Part shown: positions 26,235 to 35,338 of the stretch, one piece after another
Layout of the letters: the number at the start of each line of letters is the position of its first letter
Position numbering within the stretch: position 1 is the first letter of the stretch
Assembly (NCBI RefSeq): GCF_000959445.1
Contig: NZ_CP009631.1
Span: 2,666,001 to 2,730,000, forward strand
Length of the DNA: 64,000 nt
Reading direction: 5' to 3'
Origin: Burkholderia vietnamiensis LMG 10929
Lineage (GTDB): Bacteria; Pseudomonadota; Gammaproteobacteria; Burkholderiales; Burkholderiaceae
Made by a program: the position numbers and the translations under genes
Notes under the pieces: model-generated
What the model saw: only the letters and a program-made list of their open reading frames with translations
Databases searched by the model: none
Told to the model about the DNA's origin: nothing

Positions 26235-29200
26235 CTATTCCCCGTTTCCTGAGCCGTCCCCAAGCTGGCCGACTTCTTCGCTTCGCGCTGTTGCAGCCAG
26301 TGCGGAGGATACTCGTCTCTTCACGTCCGACAGCGTCTCCTCGATATCACGGGAAGCGGTGTTCGAATCACCGGCGAGCAACGCCTCAAGTTTCGAACAT
26401 GCGTCGACGACTTCTCCGACATGAATCATCGAGAATGCCCCCTTAATAGAATGAATCTGCGCTGATATCGTCGCCCGGTCACCTTGCGCCATCGCTGCCT
26501 CCGCCGACTGAAGCGATTCAGCGGTGAGCCGCTCCAATGTGGTTCGCGATTCATCCGATAGCACCGAAGCCGCATGCCCGGGCACCGTTTCGATCGCCGC
26601 CGCTGCCCGAGGATCAGCCGCTAGCATCAGATAGCGCCGCACTGCCGCATCGATCGAGGCAAGCGACATCGGCTTGAGTAGGATGCCGGATATGCCTGCC
26701 TCGCGAAACCGCTGTGAATCGGTAGCGGTGACGTCAGCCGTGATTGCAATGATCGGTGTCCGCGCGCCTTGACTATGTAGGCAAGCAGCAAGTGTATAGC
26801 CATCCATGACGGGCATCGCAAGGTCAGTTAGCACAAGATCGTAGTGCCGCTCATTGAAGTGTCGCAGCGCGATCAGACCGTTCTCAACGATGTCACTCGT
26901 ATAGCCCAGTGCAGCGAGCTGCTCGCGAATCAGTTCGCGATTCACTTCGTGGTCTTCCACCACGAGCACGTGGATGCCGCGCGTATCTGGCTCTACCTCC
27001 GTCGCTTGCGACCCAACAGCGTGTACCGGCATCGCTCCGATGTACGGGAGAATCGGCAGCATCACCGTAAAGACACTGCCATGGCCCACCTCGCTGGCCA
27101 CGTCGATCGAGCCGCCCATGCCCTCAGCCATGCGTTTGCACAGTGCCAGCCCCAGCCCCGTTCCGCCAAATCGACGCGTAACCGACACGTCAACCTGCTC
27201 GAATGCATCGAAGATGCGTGCCAGACGGTCCGACGGAATGCCGATCCCGGTGTCGGTCACGCGGATCACGAGCCGCGATGCTGCTCCACCCTCGCCCATG
27301 CCCACGTCGATTGAGACGTGCCCGCGATCCGTGAACTTAATAGCGTTACCCAGCAGGTTTGCGAAGATCTGACGGATTCGCCCAGGATCGCCGATGACGT
27401 ACCGCGGAAGCGCCGGATCGATCGAGGCTTTCAATTCCAGCTGCTTGCGCTGCGCGAGCGGCATGAACATCATGATCGCCTCGCGAATGAGTTCCGCCGC
27501 ATCGAACCGGATCGATTCGAAACTCATCTCGCCTGCCTCGATTTTCGAAAAGTCAAGGATGTCGTCGAGTATCCCCAGCAAGGCCCGCGACGATGACGTA
27601 ATGATCCGCACCCGCGCAGCGACCGGCGCAGCCTGCGGCAGCCGCTCAAGCAGCTCAAGATGGCCAAGAATCCCATTCAGCGGCGTCCGGATTTCATGAC
27701 TCATCGAGGCAACAAATGCACTCTTAGCTGCGTTTGCACTGTCCGCTGCCTGCTTGGCGGCAGCAAGCTGACGTGCCAGTTGTCTGTCAGACGTGACATC
27801 CGTCAGCGCCGCCACGACCACCGGTTGCCCTTGGTAACGAGACGGGGCCAATTTCGCGGCAACATCGATCATGGTGCCGTCTTCGGTGGGCAGGTTCAGC
27901 TCGAAATCGAATGCCGGTGATTCACCGCGGCGCGACGCTTCAAATGCGGCAGGTGCATGATAGTTGAGTACGTCGCCGATCCCGGCGCCAACCGCCGTCG
28001 CAATGCGCCTTTCGAGTGCCTGCATATGTGCGCTTTCCAGCAACACTCCATGACTGTTCGCGTTGACAAGCGCCAGTCCGACCGGTGCGGTTTCGATCAG
28101 AGTCCGACTCAGATGCTCGCTTTCGAATATGCGCTGCGAGCGCTCGAACAGTGGCGCGAGAATCCTGCGATTGAACAGAAAGACAAAGACCCACAACAGG
28201 ACGATGGCGAGGCCGGTGACAATGGCAGGTGCCGTAATATCCCGCGCAACGCGAGCGGCGACGATTTGAATTGGCAACGAATAGACCAGCGTCCATCCGG
28301 TCGCGCCAAGCGGCGCACACATCAATAGGTTGCCGTCGCCGTATGTCTCGGCAGCGTCGCCCGGCGCCGGAGCCGATTTCCGGCAACCGCCCACAACGTG
28401 CCTGATCTCCCCCCCCCCGAATCGACCGGATACCGTGCTAGTCACCGGCTCAGTGCGCTCGTCGAAGACCCAATACGCACCGGGAAATGACCCTGGCACT
28501 AATCGATCGAGTAGTCGCTCCGGGCTGAATTCGCCCGCTACGACTGCGGACGGTCGGCGGTTCACCTTAACGAGCGCCAGGACACGGAACTTCGATCTCC
28601 CGCTCAGAGGATCGATCGCTGGAGGCAGCCAGCGGAGTGACCGGGCGCCGCCTTGCTGCGCAATAGCCCAGGGGGCAAGATTCGAGAGTCCCGTTCCGTA
28701 GTAGCTCAACAGACGGAGCGGATCCCGTATGGTGCGCTGCGCCTGTGGACTTAATACATCGGGCAGCGGATTGATACCAACCATGGAAGCGCTCGGCGTG
28801 ACGATATAGCCGCCCAGTCCCCATCGAAGGTCGACGGCGTCGTTCATCGTCTTCACCAGATTACCGCTCGAGCCAGCAGTGTTCTTCGTGACGGCAAGGA
28901 AATGTTCCTCCGATTCACCGTCCGCTCGCTGTATGCTGGAAAGACGGAGAACAAGTGCACCGCGCGCACCCGGGCCTGCGGGGAACACAATCCGACCGCC
29001 TTGTGCCTCGAACGTCCTCACATCGTTCTCGTCTCCCGAGCCGGCGCTCTCCCACGCGGCCTCGATTCCCGTCGCGACAATGCGAACCCGGGTTTCACTC
29101 GCCCGGGCGATGTCCATGACGCGCCCCAGATTACGCTGGAACGCTTTCCGCTCATCGTTAAGCTCCTCTCGGGCGAACCCGATGAGCGCCAGCACGAATG

Positions 29201-29372
29201 CGAACAAGATGAAGAGCGTCAGCGCAGCCGCGCCCAAGAACAGAACGTTCCGATGATGGACGCGAAAGCGGGCGAGAAAACTGGCAGGTGATGATGGACG
29301 CATGGCTGGCAAATATCGATTACGCTTGATGCTAGGTGAGTTTGCATGTCGCAGTCCTCGGCGTGCTGTCAC
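26235..29372 (-). CDS. hybrid sensor histidine kinase (HisKA-HATPase-REC-HPt)
   Basis: Unorthodox sensor of up to 1045 residues. In order: TM1 (about 43-65, LFLGAAALTLFILFAFVLAL), a large periplasmic sensor, TM2 (about 385-410), PAS-like region, HisKA (SHEIRTPLNG), HATPase (NLLGNAIKF, DTGIGI, GGTGLGL), receiver with Asp in LVLTDLAMPVMDG, and C-terminal HPt (IHSIKGAFS). Layout is as in BvgS/RcsC-type phosphorelays. The start may be the GTG at 29372 or the ATG at 29303; neither has a strong ribosome binding site. A G10 run at 28409-28418 (residues 319-321) lies in the periplasmic part: one base gained or lost truncates the protein before the kinase core. Divergent from the response regulator at 29563, its likely partner. 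Confidence 0.92.
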   Translation of the reverse strand: MTARRGLRHANSPSIKRNRYLPAMRPSSPASFLARFRVHHRNVLFLGAAALTLFILFAFVLALIGFAREELNDERKAFQRNLGRVMDIARASETRVRIVATGIEAAWESAGSGDENDVRTFEAQGGRIVFPAGPGARGALVLRLSSIQRADGESEEHFLAVTKNTAGSSGNLVKTMNDAVDLRWGLGGYIVTPSASMVGINPLPDVLSPQAQRTIRDPLRLLSYYGTGLSNLAPWAIAQQGGARSLRWLPPAIDPLSGRSKFRVLALVKVNRRPSAVVAGEFSPERLLDRLVPGSFPGAYWVFDERTEPVTSTVSGRFGGGEIRHVVGGCRKSAPAPGDAAETYGDGNLLMCAPLGATGWTLVYSLPIQIVAARVARDITAPAIVTGLAIVLLWVFVFLFNRRILAPLFERSQRIFESEHLSRTLIETAPVGLALVNANSHGVLLESAHMQALERRIATAVGAGIGDVLNYHAPAAFEASRRGESPAFDFELNLPTEDGTMIDVAAKLAPSRYQGQPVVVAALTDVTSDRQLARQLAAAKQAADSANAAKSAFVASMSHEIRTPLNGILGHLELLERLPQAAPVAARVRIITSSSRALLGILDDILDFSKIEAGEMSFESIRFDAAELIREAIMMFMPLAQRKQLELKASIDPALPRYVIGDPGRIRQIFANLLGNAIKFTDRGHVSIDVGMGEGGAASRLVIRVTDTGIGIPSDRLARIFDAFEQVDVSVTRRFGGTGLGLALCKRMAEGMGGSIDVASEVGHGSVFTVMLPILPYIGAMPVHAVGSQATEVEPDTRGIHVLVVEDHEVNRELIREQLAALGYTSDIVENGLIALRHFNERHYDLVLTDLAMPVMDGYTLAACLHSQGARTPIIAITADVTATDSQRFREAGISGILLKPMSLASIDAAVRRYLMLAADPRAAAAIETVPGHAASVLSDESRTTLERLTAESLQSAEAAMAQGDRATISAQIHSIKGAFSMIHVGEVVDACSKLEALLAGDSNTASRDIEETLSDVKRRVSSALAATARSEEVGQLGDGSGNGE
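28409..28418 (-). repeat. G10 homopolymer tract inside histidine kinase gene
   Basis: Ten uninterrupted C on the plus strand encode GRFGGGE in the kinase sense frame. With nine G the frame meets TGA after about 28 codons; with eleven it runs to a stop near 28109. Either loses all catalytic domains. This is the only other ten-base G/C run I noticed in the window besides the one in the adhesin gene. Confidence 0.9.
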
Positions 29373-29470
29373 GGTTCGCGACGCGGGAACGGAGGACCTC
29401 GTGCACAGCCCACCCAGCCCACGGGCGAGCGGGAGGTTGCCAGCCGGCCGAGATTGAATACACTACAGGG

Positions 29471-29488
29471 AGCATATCCTAGTATGCT
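29471..29488. promoter_or_regulatory. dyad AGCATA-N6-TATGCT between kinase and regulator genes
   Basis: Perfect 6-base arms with a 6-base spacer lie in the 190-base divergent region, 75 bases before the regulator start. The position suits an operator for the response regulator or another dimeric protein controlling both genes. It is unsupported by a known consensus. Confidence 0.4.
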
Positions 29489-29562
29489 TCACCTCCTGGC
29501 GTGGCGAGCGATCGGAGATGCTAGGAGAATCGTAATCGGCAAGAACATAAGACGGGGAAATC

Positions 29563-30234
29563 GTGAGGGCTAGAAACGAGTTTTCGATTAAGGTCGTAAT
29601 CGCGGACGATCATCCTACTATATTGAGCGGTCTCGTTTATACGCTGGAGCACGTCTCTACGATCGAAATCGTTGCGACCTGCCGGAACGCGCCAGAACTG
29701 ATTGCCACGCTCGAGAAGCAGCCATGCGACGTGGTGGTTTCCGACTACTCAATGCCCAGTGGCGAGAGCGTCGATGGACTAGCGCTCTTCGAACACTTGC
29801 GGCGCCATTTCCAGAATGTTGGCATCGTCGCACTGACGATGATGGATAGTCCGGCAGTCATACGTGCGCTTATGTCAGTCGGGATTAACTCCATCCTCAG
29901 CAAATCGGATGTCACTGGCCACATCATCACGGCTATCCATAGCAGCTATGCGGGCGGCTCATACTTGTCCCCGACCATCGAGAAGGTTGTGACGGGCAAC
30001 GAAGCCGTGAACATCGGGCAGCTGCTGTCTCCACGCGAACTCGAAGTTGCGCGGCTATTTGCATCAGGTCTATCGATTACCGAGATCGCTAAGCGGCTGA
30101 ATCGCAGCAAGCAAACTATCAGCACGCAGAAGGCGATGGCAATGGAAAAACTCGGCGTTGGGGGCGATGCTGAACTTATCCGGTACGCACTCGAAAGCGG
30201 ATTGGTTACCTCTCCGCCCGCCCCGAAAAGTTAG
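29563..30234 (+). CDS. NarL/LuxR-type response regulator, partner of the hybrid kinase
   Basis: Response regulator of 223 residues starting at GTG (GGGGAAA upstream). The receiver has D15-D16, phospho-acceptor D61 (CDVVVSDYSMP), the switch Thr (IVALTMMD) and Lys (SILSKSD). A GerE-type HTH follows (LSPRELEVARLFASG-like segment, then ITEIAKRLNRSKQTISTQK). It is clearly paralogous to the regulator at 17341-18045, which has Glu at the equivalent site. Divergent next to the kinase, it should take phosphate from the kinase HPt domain and act on the fimbrial promoter or other targets. Confidence 0.93.
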   Translation: MRARNEFSIKVVIADDHPTILSGLVYTLEHVSTIEIVATCRNAPELIATLEKQPCDVVVSDYSMPSGESVDGLALFEHLRRHFQNVGIVALTMMDSPAVIRALMSVGINSILSKSDVTGHIITAIHSSYAGGSYLSPTIEKVVTGNEAVNIGQLLSPRELEVARLFASGLSITEIAKRLNRSKQTISTQKAMAMEKLGVGGDAELIRYALESGLVTSPPAPKS

Positions 30235-30310
30235 GTTCATTGAGCTTCCCCTGAAATTTCGCCTTCCATCGAGTCATGTATAAACTCGACGGAAAGGAAG
30301 GGAATCAGGG

Positions 30311-30585
30311 ATGTTCAAGGTACCGAAACAATCGTACACGCCGGAATTCAAGGTTGCAGCCGTGCAGCGGGTCAAGGACGGCCAGGGCTTTGCTATGGTG
30401 GCCCGGGAACTGGGCATGTCGGAGCAGACGCTGCGCCACTGGGTAAAGGCCGAGGCGTCGGGCAAGCTGAATGGAGCCGGAGCGAAGCCAGTTACGCCGG
30501 AGCAGATGGAGCTTTCGCGCATGCGCGCCGAGATCAAGCGCCTGCAAATGGAACTTGAGATCGCAAAAAAAGCGGCGGCGCGTTC
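30311..30585 (+). pseudogene. IS3-family OrfA fragment
   Basis: It starts MFKVPKQSYTPEFKVAAVQR and keeps the HTH (ELGMSEQTLRHWVKA) and coiled-coil (LSRMRAEIKRLQMELEIAKK), then joins unrelated sequence after KKAAAR. No orfB is present. Its upstream end (about 30240-30310) begins just after the response-regulator stop. Confidence 0.78.
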
Positions 30586-30638
30586 AACTAGTCATCGCAA
30601 GACCTTCTGGTCTAATGTCGCCCCAGGAGGTAAGGTAG

Positions 30639-30822
30639 GTGAGCAAGAAGAAGCGGTGTGGGCTATCCGCCGGACAAAAAGCGTTGTTGTGGCAAAGATG
30701 GAAAGACGGTGAGTCGTTAAGCGACATCGGCCGCTCGCTAGGCAAGCATGCAGCATCCATTCACGCGATTGTTCGACCCCACGGCGGCATCATGCCAACG
30801 GCAAGGAAGCGGTCGGCCCGGG
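30639..30822 (+). pseudogene. IS30-family transposase N-terminal fragment
   Basis: From a GTG with GGAGG upstream the frame reads SKKKRCGLSAGQKALLWQRW and DIGRSLGKHAASIHAIVRPHGGI, the N-terminal HTH region of IS30-type transposases. Homology ends near 30822, so the catalytic domain is absent. Confidence 0.7.
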
Positions 30823-30824
30823 TC

Positions 30825-30930
30825 CTTTGCCACATGGAGCTTTTGCCTGATTGCGCCAAGCTTGTCTGGCGAACAAGCAAGTTCCAGGGCCATGGCCTCA
30901 TATGCATCGAGGGTAAGCACGAGACCAGTA
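30825..30930 (-). pseudogene. possible TPR/O-GlcNAc transferase-like C-terminal fragment
   Basis: The minus strand reads LDAYEAMALELACSPDKLGA followed by IRQKL, resembling the C-terminus of bacterial SPINDLY-type glycosyltransferases. Only about 35 residues are visible and the ends run into unrelated DNA. The remainder to 31072 holds nothing recognisable. Tentative. Confidence 0.35.
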
Positions 30931-31177
30931 CCGTCTGTGAACGCTCGGTGACGAGTGCCATGATGTCCTATGAAGGACACGAATGACCGGTCGTGTCCAC
31001 GATAGGAGTTGTGGACAGAGTGACTCAGACAGTCGAGATCCCGCCGAAACGGCAAACTCGCCGACATCCGACTGTTGATGTCCACGCAGAACTGACCCAC
31101 CTGAGGCTGTAATTTTCATCGAATTTTGACCCACGTGATTGAATGCCCTGCTCAATCTTTGAGCAGGGGATACAGAG

Positions 31178-32692
31178 GTGATCACGGTGGGCATATTGGC
31201 CAAGATCAGGCGGATGTATTTCCGCGAGAAGGTCCCGCTGCGCGAGATTGCCAGGCGCACGGGCCTGTCCCGGAACACGGTGCGCAGCTGGCTTCGGCAA
31301 ACTGATGCCGTTGAGCCGAAGTACCCGAAGCGCGTCAGCCCGAGCGTCGTCGACGAGTGGGCCGCGCAACTGACGGGCTGGCTGCGGGCAGACAGTCATC
31401 GCCCGAAGCATGACCGGCGCACGGCCCGGTTCATGTTCGAGGCCATCCGCGGCGAGGGCTACGCCGGCAGCTACGGCCGCGTCAGCGCCTTCGTGAGACG
31501 CTGGCACGAGGAGCAGGCTGAAGCACCGCGCAGGAAGGCCTATGTACCGCTGGCCTTCGAACCCGGCGAAGCATTCCAGTTTGACTGGAGCTGCGAATAC
31601 GCCTTCATCGGCGGGTTGCGGCGACGCCTGGAGGTCGCCCACGTCAAGCTCAATGCCAGCCGGGCGTTCTGGCTGGTCGCCTATCCGACCCAGAGTCACG
31701 AGATGCTGTTCGATGCGCACGCCCGCGCATTCGCCGCGTTCGGCGGCGTGCCGCGCCGCGGCATCTACGACAACATGAAGACCGCCGTGGACAAGGTCGG
31801 CCGCGGCAAGGAGCGCGCGGTCAACGCCCGCTTCGAGGCAATGTGCGGCCATTACCTGTTCGAGCCGGAATTCTGCAACCGTGCCGCCGGCTGGGAGAAG
31901 GGCATCGTTGAGAAGAACGTGCAGGACCGGCGCCGCCAGATCTGGCACGAGGCTGCGCTACGACGCTGGGAAACGCTGGAGCTTCTGAACGAATGGGTCG
32001 CGGGCCAGTGTCGTCAGGCCTGGCAGATGCGGCACCCGCAGTGGCCCGAGCTGACGGTCGAGGACGTGCTGCAGGACGAGCGCACCAGGCTGATGCCCAA
32101 TCCACGCCCGTTCGACGGCTATGTCGAGCAGACCCTGCGGGTGTCGTCGACCAGCCTCATCCACTTCCAGCGCAACCGCTACAGCGTGCCCACCGAGTAT
32201 ACGAACCAGCTGGTGAGCGTGCGCTGCTATCCGGCATATCTCAGCGTCGTCGCCGACGCCCAGGAGATCGCACGCCACGAACGCAGCTTCGAGCGGCACA
32301 TGACCTTCTACGACTGGCGCCATTACATCACACTGGTCGAGCGCAAACCCGGCGCGTTGCGCAACGGCGCTCCGTTCGTCACGATGCCACAGCCGCTGCA
32401 GCAGTTGCAGCGACACCTACTGAAGCACCAGGGAGGCGATCGCATCATGACGCAGGTGCTCGCCGCGGTGCGCGAACACGGACTCGATGCCGTGCTGCTT
32501 GCCGTGCAGGCAGCGCTGGACTCGGGACGCCCCAGTGGGGAGCACGTTCTGAACGTGCTGAGCCGGTTAAAGGCGCCCACCACGAGTACCAACCTCGCGA
32601 CGACGAAACTCCAGCTTACCGAAGAGCCGGCTGCCGACGTGAGCCGCTACGAAACCCTGCGCGCCAACCCACCGGAGGACCGTCATGTCTAA
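31178..32692 (+). CDS. istA: IS21-family transposase IstA
   Basis: Transposase of 504 residues, the normal length. An N-terminal HTH ([20 protein letters not shown]) is followed by a DDE core (D in [12 protein letters not shown] in [11 protein letters not shown] in [11 protein letters not shown]) and a C-terminal beta domain ([12 protein letters not shown]). The stop overlaps the istB start by eight bases, as expected for translational coupling. It appears intact. Confidence 0.93.
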   Translation: MITVGILAKIRRMYFREKVPLREIARRTGLSRNTVRSWLRQTDAVEPKYPKRVSPSVVDEWAAQLTGWLRADSHRPKHDRRTARFMFEAIRGEGYAGSYGRVSAFVRRWHEEQAEAPRRKAYVPLAFEPGEAFQFDWSCEYAFIGGLRRRLEVAHVKLNASRAFWLVAYPTQSHEMLFDAHARAFAAFGGVPRRGIYDNMKTAVDKVGRGKERAVNARFEAMCGHYLFEPEFCNRAAGWEKGIVEKNVQDRRRQIWHEAALRRWETLELLNEWVAGQCRQAWQMRHPQWPELTVEDVLQDERTRLMPNPRPFDGYVEQTLRVSSTSLIHFQRNRYSVPTEYTNQLVSVRCYPAYLSVVADAQEIARHERSFERHMTFYDWRHYITLVERKPGALRNGAPFVTMPQPLQQLQRHLLKHQGGDRIMTQVLAAVREHGLDAVLLAVQAALDSGRPSGEHVLNVLSRLKAPTTSTNLATTKLQLTEEPAADVSRYETLRANPPEDRHV

Positions 32693-33482
32693 CGACATCG
32701 CCGCCCAGCTTAAGGGGCTCAAACTGCATGGCATGGCGAGCACCTGGCCAGAGCTGCTGGCGCAGTCGCGTCACACGGAGTTCGACCCGGAGCGCTTCAT
32801 GAAGCAGCTGCTGATGGCTGAGACGGCGGAGCGACAGGTGCGCTCGATCGCCTATCAGATGACCGCCGCTCGCTTCCCGGCTCACCGCGACCTGAAGGGC
32901 TTCGACTTCGCGCAGGCGCACGTCGACGAAGCGCTGGTTCGAGAACTCAGTGACCTGTCGTTCCTCGCAAGCGCACACAACGTCGTGTTCATCGGTGGCC
33001 CCGGCACCGGCAAAACGCACCTCGCCTCAGCGATCGGAATTGAGGCCGTGCAGCGCCACGGCAAGCGCGTGCGCTACTTCTCGACCGTCGAGCTGACCAA
33101 CGCACTGGAGCAGGAGAAGTCCATCGGCAAACAAGGCCAGATCGCCCATAAGCTGATGTACGTCGACCTGGTAATCCTCGACGAACTGGGCTACCTGCCG
33201 TTCAGCCAGACCGGTGGCGCATTGCTGTTCCACTTGCTCTCGAAGCTGTATGAACACACGAGTGTCGTGATCACCACCAACCTCAGCTTCGGCGAGTGGG
33301 CGACCGTGTTCGGGGACGCAAAGATGACGACGGCGCTGCTGGACCGCGTCACCCATCACTGCCACATCGTCGAAACGGGCAATGAATCCTGGCGCTTCAA
33401 GTCCAGTTCTGCCAAGGCGAAGGCAACCAGAAAGAGAGTAGCAAAAGCCGCAGGCAGTGAGGAGTTATCCACACCGGAATAG
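32685..33482 (+). CDS. istB: IS21-family helper ATPase IstB
   Basis: DnaC-like AAA+ ATPase of 265 residues that selects targets and stimulates IstA. Walker A ([13 protein letters not shown]), Walker B ([13 protein letters not shown]) and sensor region ([12 protein letters not shown]) are present. It overlaps istA. Intact, so this IS21 copy should be mobile. Confidence 0.94.
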   Translation: MSNDIAAQLKGLKLHGMASTWPELLAQSRHTEFDPERFMKQLLMAETAERQVRSIAYQMTAARFPAHRDLKGFDFAQAHVDEALVRELSDLSFLASAHNVVFIGGPGTGKTHLASAIGIEAVQRHGKRVRYFSTVELTNALEQEKSIGKQGQIAHKLMYVDLVILDELGYLPFSQTGGALLFHLLSKLYEHTSVVITTNLSFGEWATVFGDAKMTTALLDRVTHHCHIVETGNESWRFKSSSAKAKATRKRVAKAAGSEELSTPE

Positions 33483-33605
33483 ATGTACTACGCTGTCTCG
33501 GGGTGGGTCAGATTTAGATGAAAACGGTGGGTCAAGATTCGGTGAAAATCAACAGAACCGTGGAACCTGTCCGCATTTTTGTGGGCGAGGCGGTTGAACA
33601 GCGCG

Positions 33606-33815
33606 TTATCCGCGCGCCTGCGTGAATCGCTCGCCAAACAGGATAGCAAACTGGTTCATCGCTGATTTCCAGTCGAAGGCGGCCCGCACGGTCTTGGCCA
33701 GCACGTTGCGCAGCGCCAGCCAGAGCAGCTTGATCGCGGCCTCGTCATTCGGGAAGTGACCACGAGTCTTGATGATCTTGCGCAACTGCATGTTCAGACT
33801 TTCAATGGCGTTCGT
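33606..33815 (-). pseudogene. IS256-family transposase, C-terminal part (interrupted gene)
   Basis: This encodes TNAIESLNMQLRKIIKTRG, then FPNDEAAIKLLWLALRNVLA and the end FAILFGERFTQARG. It is the missing C-terminus of the transposase at 35339-36412 and contains the catalytic Glu of NAIESLN. The two parts join in frame at an ACG codon (YTT/NAIESL) when the IS110 element is removed. Confidence 0.88.
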
Positions 33816-35338
33816 AACCGGCATGATATAGCCGGTGCCTCGCGTTCCCGCGCCGAGCGGTTTGAGCGTATGGTGTGACCATCCGGGACATGGGGCACTG
33901 GGGAGCACTTCGGGTGGGCAGGCCGTTCCTATACGATGAGCCGCGAGCTCGTGTTAGTAGTTGGCCGCCCCTGCGACCCGCCCGGTTGCGCTGCGAGCGC
34001 GAATCCGTAGTTGTCGTGCTGTCCCACCGGCTCCCAACAGTGATCTGAAACGGGAGACGGTTATGCGAATCGTAGGGTTAGATGTGTCGCGCTCCGTGGC
34101 CGAGATCGCGTACCTGGAGGATGGCACGCTGCATGCAGGCGGCCGCACCGGGTTGCGACGCGATGAACTGGAGCGCTTTGCGGCAAAGCTGCGTGCCACC
34201 GATCATGTGGTACTCGAAGCGACCGGCAATACCACTGCCATCGTCAACGTCTTGCGCGCGCATGTCGCGCGTGTGGCGATTGCCAATCCGCTGCAAGTTA
34301 GGCTGATCGCGGAGGCTCGCGTCAAGACGGACAAGATCGATGCAGCCGTGCTGGCACAGCTGTATGCGAGCGGTTTTCTGCCGGAAGTATGGATGCCGGA
34401 CGAGCACACGCTGGCGTTGCGTCGACAGATCGCGCGCCGCTCACAGCTGGTGCGGCAACGTACACGGCTGAAGAACGAGATTCACGCAGTCCTGATTGCA
34501 CACCTGATCGAGCGGTGTCCCGCCACCGATCTTTTTGGCAAGAAGGGGCGTGCGTGGCTCGGTGTTCAACCGCTGCCACTGGATGAACGACTGGGTGTTG
34601 AGCAGCGACTGCGCGAACTGGACCGCCTCGGCGACGATCTGCGCGAGGTGGAGCAAGCGCTCGCGCAAGCGACCATCGACGATGCGCGATTGCGCGTGAT
34701 GCTAACGATCACTGGCGTGAACACCACAGTGGCGATCGGACTGCTATCGGCCATCGGCGACATCGCGCGGTTTCCGAATCCGGAGAAGTTGGTGAGCTAC
34801 TTCGGTCTCAATCCATCAGTCTATCAATCCGGTCCGGCACCGGCCAGGCATGGTCACATCACCAAGCGCGGGCGCTCTTATGCTCGGGCGATGCTGGTCG
34901 AAGCCGCTTGGGGTGCAACGCAAGCGCCCGGGCCGCTGCGCGCCTTCTTCCTGCGCGTGCGCGATCGCCGCGGCCAGCAAATTGCCGCCGTCGCGACTGC
35001 TCGCAAACTCGCAGTAATCGTATGGTATGTGCTGACACGCGGTGAACCGTTCGCGTGGGATCGCCCGGCGTTGACTGCGCACAAACTGCGTGCGCTGGAA
35101 CTGCAGGCTGGAATGCCGGCGCAGCATGGCCCGCGCAAAGGTTCGGCTGCGGCCTACAGTCTGAAGAGTGTGCGTCAGCAAGAGCGAGCCGTGGCCGAGC
35201 AGTCTGAGCGAACCTATCAGAGACTGTTTAACCGGTGGAAACAGTCGCGCCCCAAATCAGACAGCGCGCCGATACGGTGGCCGCAGGCGCGAACATAGCG
35301 AACGAGCGAAGCGCGGTGTGGGACTTGTGCATTTCATC
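33816..35338 (+). mobile_element. IS110-family element inserted in IS256 transposase gene
   Basis: The limits are where the IS256 transposase sequence breaks: ACG is present at both junctions (33813-33815 and 35339-35341), so one copy may belong to the element or be a 3-base duplication. Size is about 1.52 kb. There are no long terminal inverted repeats, as usual for IS110. It carries one intact transposase gene. Confidence 0.85.
34063..35298 (+). CDS. IS110-family DEDD transposase
   Basis: Transposase of 411 residues. The N-terminal RuvC-like DEDD domain shows D in RIVGLDVSRS, E in HVVLEATGNT and the Asp pair in KTDKIDAAVLA. The C-terminal transposase_20 region (LLSAIGDIARFPNPEKLVSY, then RHGHITKRGRSYARAML) contains the conserved Ser/Gly motif. 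The frame is open to 33961, but GGGAG before the ATG at 34063 sets the start. Intact. Confidence 0.92.
   Translation: MRIVGLDVSRSVAEIAYLEDGTLHAGGRTGLRRDELERFAAKLRATDHVVLEATGNTTAIVNVLRAHVARVAIANPLQVRLIAEARVKTDKIDAAVLAQLYASGFLPEVWMPDEHTLALRRQIARRSQLVRQRTRLKNEIHAVLIAHLIERCPATDLFGKKGRAWLGVQPLPLDERLGVEQRLRELDRLGDDLREVEQALAQATIDDARLRVMLTITGVNTTVAIGLLSAIGDIARFPNPEKLVSYFGLNPSVYQSGPAPARHGHITKRGRSYARAMLVEAAWGATQAPGPLRAFFLRVRDRRGQQIAAVATARKLAVIVWYVLTRGEPFAWDRPALTAHKLRALELQAGMPAQHGPRKGSAAAYSLKSVRQQERAVAEQSERTYQRLFNRWKQSRPKSDSAPIRWPQART

Larger units (their letters stand above)
31073..33554 (+). mobile_element. IS21-family insertion sequence, about 2.48 kb
   Basis: Terminal inverted repeats begin TGTTGAT at 31073 and end ATCAACA at 33554, with internal TGACCCAC repeats at both ends as in IS21 elements. 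It carries intact istA and istB. No target duplication is seen (CCGAC on the left, GAACC on the right), which suggests deletion or recombination beside the element. Confidence 0.85.

Noticed and set aside
33555-33562. GAACCGTG as target duplication of IS21
   Set aside because: It has no copy left of 31073; its second copy is at 36463, so it belongs to the IS256 insertion.
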